Shown piece after piece: positions 19,806 to 28,631 of a stretch of 64,000 nucleotides of DNA. The position numbers and the translations under genes were made by a program. The first letter of the stretch is position 1; each line of letters opens with the position of its first letter. The stretch is from positions 78,347 through 142,346 of the forward strand of contig JAEXYA010000014.1 of the NCBI GenBank assembly GCA_023451825.1, read 5' to 3'. Source of the DNA: Pseudomonadota bacterium. Its GTDB lineage: Bacteria; Pseudomonadota; Alphaproteobacteria; Rhizobiales; Xanthobacteraceae. The notes under the pieces were generated by a model that was given only the letters and a program-made list of their open reading frames with translations, was not told the origin of the DNA and did not search any database.

Positions 19806-21398
19806 TCAGACCGTCTTCTCGACGTTCCAGAACAGCGGTGCCGGCGCCTTGACGATGTCCTTGAGCGCTTTGCTGTGCGACACCGGCTGCTTGAATTGGC
19901 CACCGGGAATATGGGTCACCACCTCATAAGCGCGCTTCTGGATCGTTTCGGCGATCGTCTTCTGCGCGGCAGCATCCGGCTCGAGCGCGAACTTGTTGCG
20001 CAGCGCCTCGACGTCATTGTCCTCCGGCCATCCGAAGAAGCCGCCATTCTTGCCTCGGGTATCGAGCACGGTACTGGCGAGCGGGTTCATCAGCTCGGTG
20101 GTGGTGGTGACCCAATGGGTCATCGACCAGCCGCCATTGGCGATAGAGTCCTGTTTGACGCGCCGCGCCAGCAGCGAACCCCAATCCATGGTCTGCACCT
20201 CGACATTCATGCCGATGGCCCGCAGTTTTTGCGCGGTGACGGTGCTGGAGCCGGACAGCAGCGGCGAGTCCGTCCCCTGCAGCATCACCACCTTCTCGCC
20301 TTTATAACCGCCCTTCTTGAGCAGCTCCTTGGCCCGTGCGATGTCCGGCTTGGTGTTCCAGCCGACTTCGCTGGCGAGCGGCGTGGTGACGCCGAACATC
20401 GCGGCGGAAGTCTGATAGTAATCGGGATTGCCGACCTGCGCGTCGAGCCAGTCCGTCTGGTCGCTCGCATACATCACAGCCTCGCGGATTTCCTGCTTAT
20501 TGAACGGCTCGGTGAGCCAGTTCATGCGCACCACGGACATGAAGCCGAGCGGATTGTAGTCGGCGACGGTGACGTCCTTGGCTGCGATCAGCGACGGCAG
20601 CATGTCATGCGGCGCCGCTTCGAGAAAATCGATCTCCTTGTTGATCAGCGCATTGGCCGCGGTCTGGAAGTCCGGCATGCTGATCCACTCATACCGGTCG
20701 ATCTTGACCACCTTGCCGCCGGCGAGACCGTCCGACGGCTCGTCGCGCGACACATAGTCGGGATTGCGCTCATAAACGGCGCGGCTGCCGGGGCGGAATT
20801 CCGAAGCGATGAAACGGAACGGACCCGAGCCGATGAATTCCGTGATCGGTTGTTCGGGCGGCTGCGCGGCCAGGCGGGCCGGCATGATGAAGGGGATGAT
20901 GCTGGAGGGTTTTGCAAGTGTCTGCAGCACCTGGCCGTAGGGCGACTTGAGCACCAGCTGGAAGGTGCGCTCGTCCACAGGCTTGAGCTCGGCGACGAAA
21001 CTCATCATGCGTGCGGCCATGGTGTCGCGCTTGCCCCACCGTTGCAGCGAGGCGATCACATCCGTCGACGTCACCGGTGCGCCATCGTGAAACTTGAGGC
21101 CGGACCGCAGCTTGAACGTATAGGTCAGCTTGTCCGCCGACACGTCATGGCTGTCCACCATCTGCGGCCGGATCTGGAATTTGGAATCGGTCGCAAACAG
21201 CGTGTCATAGATGTTGAGGCCGTGATTGCGGCCGGTCCATGCTGTATTGATCAACGGATCGGTGGCGCGCAGCGGCGCATGCATCACAGCGCGAATGACC
21301 TTGCCGGACTGCGCATGCGCGATGCGCGGCATCATCCCGGCCGCCAGACCTGCGGCGCCGGCCTTGAGCAGTGAGCGACGGCTGAAATCATTGGACAT
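19806..21398 (-). CDS. Periplasmic substrate-binding protein, family 5, Tat-exported
   Basis: A 530-residue extracellular solute-binding protein of the DppA/OppA family. The N-terminus carries a twin-arginine signal (RRSLLKAGAAGLAAGMMPR, cleavage near AHA). Family hallmarks are ADKLTYTFKLRSGLKFHDG, and later PLGFMSVVRMNWL and NKQEIREAVMYASDQT. The ATG at 21398 was chosen because GGAG sits six bases upstream and it begins directly before the Tat signal; an upstream start at 21425 is less likely. It delivers ligand to the permease pair encoded next. The ligand is not evident; peptides, amides or amines are plausible from context. Confidence 0.93.
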   Translation of the reverse strand: MSNDFSRRSLLKAGAAGLAAGMMPRIAHAQSGKVIRAVMHAPLRATDPLINTAWTGRNHGLNIYDTLFATDSKFQIRPQMVDSHDVSADKLTYTFKLRSGLKFHDGAPVTSTDVIASLQRWGKRDTMAARMMSFVAELKPVDERTFQLVLKSPYGQVLQTLAKPSSIIPFIMPARLAAQPPEQPITEFIGSGPFRFIASEFRPGSRAVYERNPDYVSRDEPSDGLAGGKVVKIDRYEWISMPDFQTAANALINKEIDFLEAAPHDMLPSLIAAKDVTVADYNPLGFMSVVRMNWLTEPFNKQEIREAVMYASDQTDWLDAQVGNPDYYQTSAAMFGVTTPLASEVGWNTKPDIARAKELLKKGGYKGEKVVMLQGTDSPLLSGSSTVTAQKLRAIGMNVEVQTMDWGSLLARRVKQDSIANGGWSMTHWVTTTTELMNPLASTVLDTRGKNGGFFGWPEDNDVEALRNKFALEPDAAAQKTIAETIQKRAYEVVTHIPGGQFKQPVSHSKALKDIVKAPAPLFWNVEKTV

Positions 21399-21438
21399 GA
21401 GCGTCTCCGGACAATGGTGATGCAAAAAAGACGTTGGC

Positions 21439-22632
21439 CTACCCGGCGAGATGCATGCCGATGGCGCGAAACGCGGCCAGCCAGCGGTGGTCGATCGGGA
21501 TATCCATAGGATTGGGCTGCGATGCGAGCTTGACGATCACCGTGTCGGTGGAGGGATCGACATGAATCCACTGGCCATGAATCCCCACCGCCGCGAGATC
21601 GTTCCGCGCGGGATCGATCGTGTACCAGCAGGCACGATAGCGGCCACCGGGAAACACGAAAGCGAGATCGCCATTGGCCCAGGCCTGCACGTCGCCATTG
21701 GCATGAATGTCGTCGATCCAGGCGCCCGGAACCACCTGGGCGCCATTGGCGATACCACGCTGGCGGATCATCTCGCCGAAGCGCGCGAGGTCACGCAAGG
21801 TCGCACAGATGCCGCCAGCGGAACGCGACGCACCATGCGTGTCTAGCGTGATATAGGCGTCATCCTCCGCGCCCATGGGCGCCCAGATATAGTCGGACAA
21901 GACCTGCGCATAAGGCTTGCCGCAGGCTCTCTCATAGACCCAGCCGAGCACGTCGGTATTGGTCGAGACGTAATGGAAGACCTTGCCATGCGGCCCGCCA
22001 TTCGGTCGCAGCGTGGCGAGGAAACTGCGCTGGTCGCCCTGCGCCGTGCCGTTCGGCAGCACGTCCCACCCGTTGCACAGGCGATATTTGACGACGTCGC
22101 CTTCGGGATCATCGTAATCTTCGTCGAACTTGATGGCCACTGTCATGTCGAGCAGGTGGCGGACGGTGCAGCTGCCATAGACCGAAGCCGCGACCTCCGG
22201 CACGTAGTGGGTGACCGGCTTGTCGGGGTCCAGCAGCCCGCGCTCGACCAGGATGCCGCCCAGCGTCCCGCAGATCGACTTGCTCACCGAACAGACAAGA
22301 TGCGGCGTGTGCGGCATCATGCCCTTGCCATACCATTCAGTGACGATTTTGCCGCGGTGCATCACGACCAGACCGTCGGCAAATGTCTCGGCAAGCGTTT
22401 CCGACAGCGTGGTGGATCGGCCCTCGCCGTAAGTGAATGACAGAGCCGACAGATCGCGAACGGCCGCTGTCAGCACGCTCGGCGTGGAGCTGCGGCGAAT
22501 GTCGGCCGTCGGCAACACCTGCCGCACATTGCGAAAACTCCATTGACTGTATGGATATTTTCGCCAGTTGAAGCGCGTGACGAGCGCGTCGGCCGCAGGT
22601 GGCGCTCCCCTCATGACGTCACTTGGCTTCAT
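21439..22632 (-). CDS. Serine hydrolase of the beta-lactamase class C / 6-aminohexanoate-dimer hydrolase family
   Basis: A 397-residue penicillin-binding-protein-like serine hydrolase. The SxxK motif is CSVSKSICG (Ser115, Lys118), and the second motif is FHYVSTNTDVLGWV. No signal peptide is seen, which separates it from true periplasmic beta-lactamases and fits the NylB-type amidase/esterase branch. The ATG at 22632 has GAGG five bases upstream; a longer start at 22713 lacks a ribosome-binding site. It is the first gene of the amine operon, divergent from the AraC regulator. A role in hydrolysing amides to free amines is inferred from context only. Confidence 0.88.
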   Translation of the reverse strand: MKPSDVMRGAPPAADALVTRFNWRKYPYSQWSFRNVRQVLPTADIRRSSTPSVLTAAVRDLSALSFTYGEGRSTTLSETLAETFADGLVVMHRGKIVTEWYGKGMMPHTPHLVCSVSKSICGTLGGILVERGLLDPDKPVTHYVPEVAASVYGSCTVRHLLDMTVAIKFDEDYDDPEGDVVKYRLCNGWDVLPNGTAQGDQRSFLATLRPNGGPHGKVFHYVSTNTDVLGWVYERACGKPYAQVLSDYIWAPMGAEDDAYITLDTHGASRSAGGICATLRDLARFGEMIRQRGIANGAQVVPGAWIDDIHANGDVQAWANGDLAFVFPGGRYRACWYTIDPARNDLAAVGIHGQWIHVDPSTDTVIVKLASQPNPMDIPIDHRWLAAFRAIGMHLAG

Positions 22633-22770
22633 CGCAACCTCGCAAGCTGACAGACCGTATTCGCGGGTCTGGCCATCGGCATCGATGCCGGACAGCTCAT
22701 CATCGGCGCGCATAGGAATTGACCGTTATCAAGAATCGGCAATTCTTCGCCTACCGCAGTGCGAAGCTCG

Positions 22771-22787
22771 TTGGCACATGGCTTGCA
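22771..22787 (+). promoter_or_regulatory. Sigma-54 (RpoN) promoter for the AraC-family regulator
   Basis: The sequence TTGGCACATGGCTTGCAA matches the -24/-12 consensus TTGGCAC-N5-TTGC(A/T) with the canonical ten bases between the GG (22773-22774) and the GC (22785-22786). Transcription would start near 22798, about 58 bases before the ATG at 22856. No clear NifA (TGT-N10-ACA) or NtrC site was seen upstream, so the activator is unknown. Confidence 0.75.
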
Positions 22788-22855
22788 ATTATCGACGGCG
22801 GAGCTTCAATTGCGGTACAGCGGCGCCTGACACGGCCGCCGTAGAGAGGGCTAGC

Positions 22856-23830
22856 ATGTCGCCAGATGCCTCGGAACATTGGCTATTCGCAGCGTCGAGC
22901 AACGACGTCGATGCGCACTGCGCCAATCTCGGGCGCTGGCAGCTTGACTACGATCAGATCAGCGGCGGCGCCTTTTGCGGCAGCTTCACCGAGTTACGGC
23001 TACCGGGTATTCAGGTATTTCGCGAAACCACCAGCCAGCGTGTCCGCCAACACGGCCATCTCGGAACCGACAGTTTCGGCATAGCAATCCCATGGCGAAC
23101 TGGTGATATCAACTTCAACGGCAGTTGCGTGTCATCCGGCAACATCATCGCCTGTTTCAATGCCGAGGTGGACATGTGTACGCCGCCGGAATTCGAACTC
23201 CGCGGCGTGGTGATGGATGCCGCCCTGCTCGAGCGCACGTTGCAGGCGCTGCAGATCGAGCTGCCCGAAGGGTTATGTCATCAGCTCCGCGAATTACGCG
23301 CTGATCCCGCCGCGACGCTGCGGTTGCGACACTTGCTCGAACATGCGCTGCGGACCGCAGAGGACAATCCGCTCCTGCTCAATCATCCGGCCGGCCGACA
23401 GCAGCTAGAGGATAACCTGCTTGCCGAGATCATCGACCTGTTGCCATCCCTCGAGCCGTGCGACGACGTGCGCGGCGGCGAGAACCGCAAACGATTGGTG
23501 GACCGCGCCTGCGCCCTGATGCTGTCCGATCCCGAACAGCCGATGTCGATTCTGGATGTCTGCAAAGGTGTCGGAGCAAGCAGGCGCAAACTCAATTACT
23601 GCTTTCAGGATGTGCTCGGCAGCAATCCGATCTACTATCTGCGCGCAGTCCGCCTCAACCGCGTCCGCCGCGAACTCAAGCAAAACGCTGATCAGAGCGT
23701 CGGCGTGTATGATGTCGCGGTCAAATGGGGGTTCTGGCATTTCAGCCAGTTCTCGCTCGACTACAAACGCCATTTCACCGAACTGCCATCCGAAACACTG
23801 CGGCGCGCGCGGGCATTCCAGATGATTTGA
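22856..23830 (+). CDS. AraC-family transcriptional regulator, EutR-like
   Basis: A 324-residue regulator. The N-terminal two thirds form a sensor domain without recognisable catalytic features. The C-terminal AraC DNA-binding domain has two helix-turn-helix units (SILDVCKGVGASRRKLNYCF and YDVAVKWGFWHFSQFSLDYK) and closely resembles EutR, which senses ethanolamine with cobalamin. The ATG at 22856 was chosen because AGAGGG lies five bases upstream; an in-frame extension to 22568 overlaps the divergent hydrolase gene. Divergent placement beside the amine operon suggests it activates that operon in response to an amine; this is inferred. Its own transcription probably depends on sigma-54. Confidence 0.88.
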   Translation: MSPDASEHWLFAASSNDVDAHCANLGRWQLDYDQISGGAFCGSFTELRLPGIQVFRETTSQRVRQHGHLGTDSFGIAIPWRTGDINFNGSCVSSGNIIACFNAEVDMCTPPEFELRGVVMDAALLERTLQALQIELPEGLCHQLRELRADPAATLRLRHLLEHALRTAEDNPLLLNHPAGRQQLEDNLLAEIIDLLPSLEPCDDVRGGENRKRLVDRACALMLSDPEQPMSILDVCKGVGASRRKLNYCFQDVLGSNPIYYLRAVRLNRVRRELKQNADQSVGVYDVAVKWGFWHFSQFSLDYKRHFTELPSETLRRARAFQMI

Positions 23831-23880
23831 ACGGCAGCCTTCACATCGACCGCTCGATTGGAAGCCATTGGCGTGGAGCG

Positions 23881-24603
23881 TCAATCAATGCCGAGATAGG
23901 CCGACATCACCTTGGGATCCGACAGCAGCGCCGAGGCGGCGCCCTCATGCACGATCTGGCCGGTCTCGATGACATAGCCACGATCGGCGATCTCCAGTGC
24001 CGCGATGGCGTTCTGCTCCACCAGCAGCACCGTGATGCCCGCCGCACGCAGCTGGACGATGGCAGCGATGATCTGATCGACCAGCAATGGCGACAGGCCT
24101 AGCGAGGGTTCGTCGAGCAGCAGCAGTTTCGGCTTGCCCATCAGCGCACGGCCGATCGCCAGCATCTGCTGCTGGCCGCCCGATAGGCCGCCTGCGAGCA
24201 GACGGCGCTTTTCCTTCAGGATCGGGAACATCTCGAAGATGCGGTCGCGATCCTCATCGATCGTCTTATCTTTACGGAGATAGCCGCCAAGCCGGAGATT
24301 GTCCTCAACCGACAGCGAACCGAAGATCTGCCGCCCTTCCGGCGATTGCAGGATGCCGCGCGCGACGCGCCGATGCGGCGGCAGCTTCTCGATGCGTTCG
24401 CCGAGAAAGGTGACTTCGCCGCGTGCCGGTTGCACGCCGGAGAGTGCGCGCAACAGCGTGGTCTTGCCAGCGCCGTTGGAGCCGACAAGTGCGACGATCT
24501 CGTTTGCGCGCACCTGAAGCGAAATGCCCTTGAGCACCTCGATGCGGCCATAGGCACTGCGGAGATTGGAGATCTCAAGCACGGGCGGCCTCCCGCGCAC
24601 CAT
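23881..24603 (-). CDS. livF: Branched-chain amino acid-type ABC transporter ATPase (LivF family)
   Basis: A 240-residue ATPase with Walker A GSNGAGKTT (about 37-45), signature LSGGQQQMLAIGRAL, Walker B LLLLDEPSLGLSP and the LivF-type ending SDPKVMSAYLG. It overlaps the end of the LivG-like gene by 29 bases. It is the last gene of the five-gene LIV operon transcribed away from the paa operon. LIV-type importers often carry aromatic acids or amides rather than branched-chain amino acids, so a phenylacetate-related ligand is possible. Confidence 0.92.
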   Translation of the reverse strand: MVRGRPPVLEISNLRSAYGRIEVLKGISLQVRANEIVALVGSNGAGKTTLLRALSGVQPARGEVTFLGERIEKLPPHRRVARGILQSPEGRQIFGSLSVEDNLRLGGYLRKDKTIDEDRDRIFEMFPILKEKRRLLAGGLSGGQQQMLAIGRALMGKPKLLLLDEPSLGLSPLLVDQIIAAIVQLRAAGITVLLVEQNAIAALEIADRGYVIETGQIVHEGAASALLSDPKVMSAYLGID

Positions 24604-25357
24604 GTTTGCCGAGATAGGCTTCCAGCACCGCCGGATCGGCGCGGACCTTGTCCGGCGTTCCCTCGACCAATGGCCGCCCGCGTTCGAGCACCAAAATGCG
24701 ATCGGAAATCTTCATCACCAGTTTCATGTCGTGTTCGACCAGCACCACGGCGACGCCCTTCTTTGCGACCCGGCAAATCAAAGCGTCGACCTCTTCGGTC
24801 TCCACGGCGTTGCAGCCCGCCGCGGGTTCGTCGAGCAGCAGCACGCGCGGCTCGGCCGCAAGCGCCCGCGCGATTTCGAGCCGTTTGCAGGCGCCATAGG
24901 AGAGCGAGCCCGCGAGCTTGTCCGCATCCGCGCGCAGCCCGACTTCGTCGAGTAGCGTAAGCGCAGCCTCCCGCGTCGTCGCATTCTGCCGCGACACCGA
25001 CGGCAGGCGAAACAGGTCGGCGAACAGGTTGCACTTCTCCTGCAAATGCCGCCCCACCATCACATTCTCCACCGCACTCATGCGCTGAAATATCTGCAGG
25101 TTCTGGAAGGTGCGCGACAGGCCGCGCGCCGCCAATGCGTCCGGCTCGAGGCCGGTGACGTCGTGGCCGTCCAGTTCGATCCGGCCCTGCCCCGCGATGT
25201 AGATTCCGGAGATGACGTTGAACAGTGTGGTCTTGCCGGCGCCGTTCGGCCCGATGATGGAGAAGATCTCGCCGGCATTGACGGCGAAGCCGACGCCGTC
25301 GATCGCTTTGAGACCGCCGAAGGCGATGCCGATATCGCTTGCTTTGAGAACCGTCAT
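24575..25357 (-). CDS. livG: Branched-chain amino acid-type ABC transporter ATPase (LivG family)
   Basis: A 260-residue ATPase with Walker A GPNGAGKTTLFN (about 36-45), the LivG phrase GLSRTFQNLQIFQRMSAVEN, Walker B VLLLDEPAAG and the C-terminal GTPDKVRADPAVLEAYLG. The signature segment reads LSYGACKRLEIARAL, where most LivG proteins have LSYGQQR, a small deviation in the C-loop. The ATG at 25357 overlaps the LivM stop as ATGA; an ATG at 25375 is also in frame. It works with LivF as the ATPase pair. Confidence 0.92.
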   Translation of the reverse strand: MTVLKASDIGIAFGGLKAIDGVGFAVNAGEIFSIIGPNGAGKTTLFNVISGIYIAGQGRIELDGHDVTGLEPDALAARGLSRTFQNLQIFQRMSAVENVMVGRHLQEKCNLFADLFRLPSVSRQNATTREAALTLLDEVGLRADADKLAGSLSYGACKRLEIARALAAEPRVLLLDEPAAGCNAVETEEVDALICRVAKKGVAVVLVEHDMKLVMKISDRILVLERGRPLVEGTPDKVRADPAVLEAYLGKHGAREAARA

Positions 25358-26295
25358 GCCCGCCGTCCCATCCACTTCGCCAGCATCGGCACGATGCCGT
25401 CGCGCATGAAGATCATCGACACGATGATGATGAAGCCGAGCAAGAGATGCTCGTATTCCTGGAAGATGGTCAGCGCCTGCGGCAGCATGATCAGCACGGC
25501 CGCACCGACGATGCTGCCGATCACCGAGCCAAGCCCGCCGAGCACGACCATGGTCACCATCTCGACGGAATGCAGGAAGCCCGCCTGGTCCGGATTGACG
25601 AAGCCGTTCATCAGCGCCAGCGCAGAACCCGCCAGCGACGCATAGACGGCTGCAATAACGAAAGCCTGCAGCTTGAAGCGATTGACGTTGACGCCTGCAA
25701 CGCGCGCCGCGATCTCGCTGTCATGCAAGGCGCGGAAGGCGCGGCCGGTCGGCGTGTCGTCGAGATTGAGCGCCAGCCAGGTGCCGACCAGCAGCATGCC
25801 CGCCGTGATCCAGTACCAGGTGTCGGCGCCGCTTGCGCGCCAGCCGAAGATCACGAGCTTGGCCACCGGCATGCCGTCCGGCCCGCCGGTCCAGCGGCTT
25901 TCCGTGGTGATCGTCAGCGCGACCAGCACGCCAAGGCCGAGCGTGGCGATGGCGAGATAATGCCCCTTCAGACGCAGGATCGGACGGCCGACGAGATAGG
26001 ACAGCAGTGCTGACAATAGCGCGCCGATCAGCAACGACGCAAAGGACGGCACGCCAAAATGCGTGGGGCCGATGGCCACCGCATAGGCGCCGATGCCGAA
26101 AAAGCCGGCATGGCCGAGGCTGACCTGCCCGGCCTTGCCCATCAGGATATTGAGCCCGATCGCCGCGAGCGCAGAGACCCAGACCAGCGCGGCGACGCGG
26201 TAGTAGTAGCTCGACGGAAAGAGTAGCGGCAGCAGCGCGATCACCACCGCGAGGACGACGAGACTGACATAGCGATGCTGGAACAATGCACGCAT
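25354..26295 (-). CDS. livM: Branched-chain amino acid-type ABC transporter permease (LivM family)
   Basis: A 313-residue multi-span permease with the LivM hallmarks GLNILMGKAGQVSLGHAGFF (about 47-66) and HDSEIAARVAGVNVNRFKLQ, followed by FVNPDQAGFLHSVEMVTMVV and GGLGSVIGSIVGAAV. The gene starts two bases after the LivH stop and ends overlapping the LivG ATG by four bases. It forms the membrane channel with LivH. Confidence 0.94.
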   Translation of the reverse strand: MRALFQHRYVSLVVLAVVIALLPLLFPSSYYYRVAALVWVSALAAIGLNILMGKAGQVSLGHAGFFGIGAYAVAIGPTHFGVPSFASLLIGALLSALLSYLVGRPILRLKGHYLAIATLGLGVLVALTITTESRWTGGPDGMPVAKLVIFGWRASGADTWYWITAGMLLVGTWLALNLDDTPTGRAFRALHDSEIAARVAGVNVNRFKLQAFVIAAVYASLAGSALALMNGFVNPDQAGFLHSVEMVTMVVLGGLGSVIGSIVGAAVLIMLPQALTIFQEYEHLLLGFIIIVSMIFMRDGIVPMLAKWMGRRA

Positions 26296-26297
26296 CG

Positions 26298-27170
26298 TCA
26301 GACCCTTTCGACGGCGCGGCGGCCGAACAGGCCCTGCGGGGCGACGAACAGTACGGCGAGGATCACGATGAAGGCGAAGGCGTCCTTGTAGGTGGAGCTG
26401 ACATAGCCGGCCCCGAAGGCTTCCAGCAGCCCCAGCAGCAAACCGCCGGCCAGCGCGCCGAGCGGATTGCCCATGCCGCCCAGCATCGCAGCGGCAAACC
26501 CCTTCAGCGCCAGCAGCGTGCCGACATCATAGCTGGTGAGCGTGATCGGCGTGATCAGCACGCCCGCGATGCCACCGATGGCAGCCGACCCGCCGAAAGC
26601 GAGCGCCATGATGGTCGCGGTATTGATGCCGACCAGTTTCGCAGCAAGCTTGTTGGCCGAGGTCGCCAGCACGGCCTTGCCGACCAGCGTGCGTTCGAGA
26701 AACATGTAGAGCAGCAGCACGACCACCGCCGCGCCGCCGATGACCCAGAAACTCTGCGGCTGCACCGCCGCGCCCATCATCTGCACCGGTGTGTCGCCGG
26801 AGAATGACGGCAGCTTGTGAAACTGCTTGTCGAACACGACCTGCGCTACGCCGCGCAAGAAGATCGACGCACCGATGGTGATGATGATCAGCGACACCGC
26901 GGAGGCGCCGCGCGCCGGCGCGATGGCCAGCCAGTTGAGGCCGATGCCGACGGTGATCGCGACTACGATAGCGAGCAGCGCCGCCAATGGCAGCGGCACG
27001 CCGGCGGCATGCGCGAACACCGTCACCATGCCGCCGAGCATCACGAACTCGCCCTGCGCGAAGTTCACGACATCGGAGGCATTGTAGATCAGCGTGAAGC
27101 CCAGTGCGACCAGCGCATAGACTGCGCCGACCGTCAGGCCGGAGACCAGAAATTGGAAAAACTCGGCCAT
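26298..27170 (-). CDS. livH: Branched-chain amino acid-type ABC transporter permease (LivH family)
   Basis: A 290-residue permease with the LivH start FLVSGLTVGAVYALVALGFT and YNASDVVNFAQGEFVMLGG, and the later AAAMLGGMGNPLGALAGGLL block. Seven to eight hydrophobic segments are visible. It lies about 90 bases downstream of the binding-protein gene and two bases before livM. It forms a heterodimeric channel with LivM. Confidence 0.94.
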   Translation of the reverse strand: MAEFFQFLVSGLTVGAVYALVALGFTLIYNASDVVNFAQGEFVMLGGMVTVFAHAAGVPLPLAALLAIVVAITVGIGLNWLAIAPARGASAVSLIIITIGASIFLRGVAQVVFDKQFHKLPSFSGDTPVQMMGAAVQPQSFWVIGGAAVVVLLLYMFLERTLVGKAVLATSANKLAAKLVGINTATIMALAFGGSAAIGGIAGVLITPITLTSYDVGTLLALKGFAAAMLGGMGNPLGALAGGLLLGLLEAFGAGYVSSTYKDAFAFIVILAVLFVAPQGLFGRRAVERV

Positions 27171-27259
27171 GCCTGAGAACGGCTTTCCTTGCCAGAGCGA
27201 TCATATATGGGAGAAGCGTCCCCGCGCGCTGTGATGCACGCAGGGATCGCAGGAGCGTC

Positions 27260-28441
27260 TCAGGTGCCGGGCGCCAGCAGCGCCCAGTCGCCGCCCTTCA
27301 CTTCCAGCATGCGGAAGGCGCTGAGATCGAGGCCGAGATGATCGGTCGGCGACATGGTGACGATGCCACCGGTGCCGACAAAACCCTTGGTCTTCTCGAT
27401 CTCGTCGCGCACCTTCTTGGCGTCGGTCGAATTCGCACGCTTCATCGCTTCGACCATGATGAAGAGCCCGTCATAGGCATGCCCGCCGAAGGTCGAGACC
27501 GGCTGCTTCGCGGTCGCTTCAAAGGTCTGCTTGTAGTCGACGACCACCTTCTTCTGCGGATCGTTGTCGGGCAGCTTGTCGCCGACCAGCAATGCGGCTG
27601 CCGGCAGGCGAACGCCTTCAGCAGCAGGGCCGGCCAGTTCGATAAAGCTCTTCGAGGCGACGCCGTGGCTCTGATAGAGTGGTGTCGAGGACATACCGAG
27701 CTGCGCATAATTGCGCGTCACGATGGCCGGGCCCTGGCCGAAGCCGGGGTTGACCACGGCCTGGATGCCGGCCGCCGCCTTGATCTTGGTCAGCTGCGCC
27801 GTCATGTCGCTGTCGCGCGGGCCGTAGGTTTCCTCGGTGACGATCTGCACGCCATAGGTCGGCGCCACCTTCACGCATTGCGCGCGCATCGATGCGCCAA
27901 AGCCGTCGGTGCCGGAGATCATCGCGATCTTCGTGAAGTTGCGCTGCTTCAGATTTTCAAAGATCTTCTCGCAGGCCATCTTGTCGGTATGCGGCGTCTT
28001 GAACACGAATTTGCGCACGGGCTCGACGACCTCGATCGCACCGGCCAGCGAAATAAACGGCACTTGCGCTTCCTCGAACACCGGGATCATCGCCATTGTG
28101 GTGCCGGTGGTGGAGCCGCCCACCATGGCGACAACCTTGTCGTCTTCGACAAGGCGCGTGGCGAAGGTACGCGCCTTGTTGGCATCGCCGCCGTCGTCAT
28201 AGATCACGAGCTCGATCTTCTTGCCGGCAACACCGCCGGCGGCATTGATCTTGTCCACATACATGCGCAGCGTCTTGTCCTCGGGCTCGCCGAGGAAAGA
28301 CGCGGGACCGGTGACCGACAGCACCGAGCCGATCTTCACCGTCTGCTGTGCAGACGCCGTACTGGTGAATGACATGATGGATGCGGGCAGCGCGATCGCT
28401 GCCGCCGCGAACAGATTCTTGAACTGCGATTGTCTCGACAT
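27260..28441 (-). CDS. Periplasmic ligand-binding protein of LIV-type ABC transporter (LivK family)
   Basis: A 393-residue type I periplasmic binding protein. It has a Sec signal peptide (about 1-32, ending STASAQQ) and family phrases KIGSVLSVTGPASFLGEPED, AAGGVAGKKIELVIYDDGGD and VAMVGGSTTGTTMA. The ATG at 28441 was chosen because GGAGGAG lies upstream; a longer frame to 28549 would place the signal peptide internally. It is the first gene of the LIV operon and is divergent from paaG with a shared palindromic operator candidate. The ligand is probably phenylacetate or a related aromatic compound; this is inferred from position. Confidence 0.92.
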   Translation of the reverse strand: MSRQSQFKNLFAAAAIALPASIMSFTSTASAQQTVKIGSVLSVTGPASFLGEPEDKTLRMYVDKINAAGGVAGKKIELVIYDDGGDANKARTFATRLVEDDKVVAMVGGSTTGTTMAMIPVFEEAQVPFISLAGAIEVVEPVRKFVFKTPHTDKMACEKIFENLKQRNFTKIAMISGTDGFGASMRAQCVKVAPTYGVQIVTEETYGPRDSDMTAQLTKIKAAAGIQAVVNPGFGQGPAIVTRNYAQLGMSSTPLYQSHGVASKSFIELAGPAAEGVRLPAAALLVGDKLPDNDPQKKVVVDYKQTFEATAKQPVSTFGGHAYDGLFIMVEAMKRANSTDAKKVRDEIEKTKGFVGTGGIVTMSPTDHLGLDLSAFRMLEVKGGDWALLAPGT

Positions 28442-28538
28442 CTCGCTCTCCTCCCTATGAAGGCTGCTCGTTTTCGAGCTTGCCCGGCATTCGAGGCGCA
28501 TCTTGCGGCTATGAGGCTCGCGATGTCCTTCGAACTTA

Positions 28539-28560
28539 GGTCGAACCATAATGGTTGACC
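28539..28560. promoter_or_regulatory. Imperfect inverted repeat adjoining the PaaR-box candidate
   Basis: GGTCGAACCAT followed by AATGGTTGACC forms an inverted repeat with one unpaired base. It shares its right arm (TTGACC, 28555-28560) with the stronger palindrome that follows. It could be a second half-overlapping operator or simply part of the promoter of the divergent livK or paaG genes. Confidence 0.35.
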
Positions 28561-28574
28561 GACCGGTTGGTCAA
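28555..28574. promoter_or_regulatory. Candidate PaaR (TetR-family) operator
   Basis: TTGACCGACCGGTTGGTCAA is a 20-base palindrome with nine of ten paired positions. It lies in the 190-base divergent region, 57 bases before the paaG ATG and 114 bases from the livK ATG. TetR-type PaaR repressors are known to bind short palindromes upstream of paa genes and to be released by phenylacetyl-CoA; the paaR gene is in this operon. No second copy was noticed in front of paaA. Confidence 0.6.
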
Positions 28575-28631
28575 TAGTAGCGTAAGCGTCAGAACGGCGC
28601 ACAGCCGCATTTCGATCCATGGGAGGACGCG

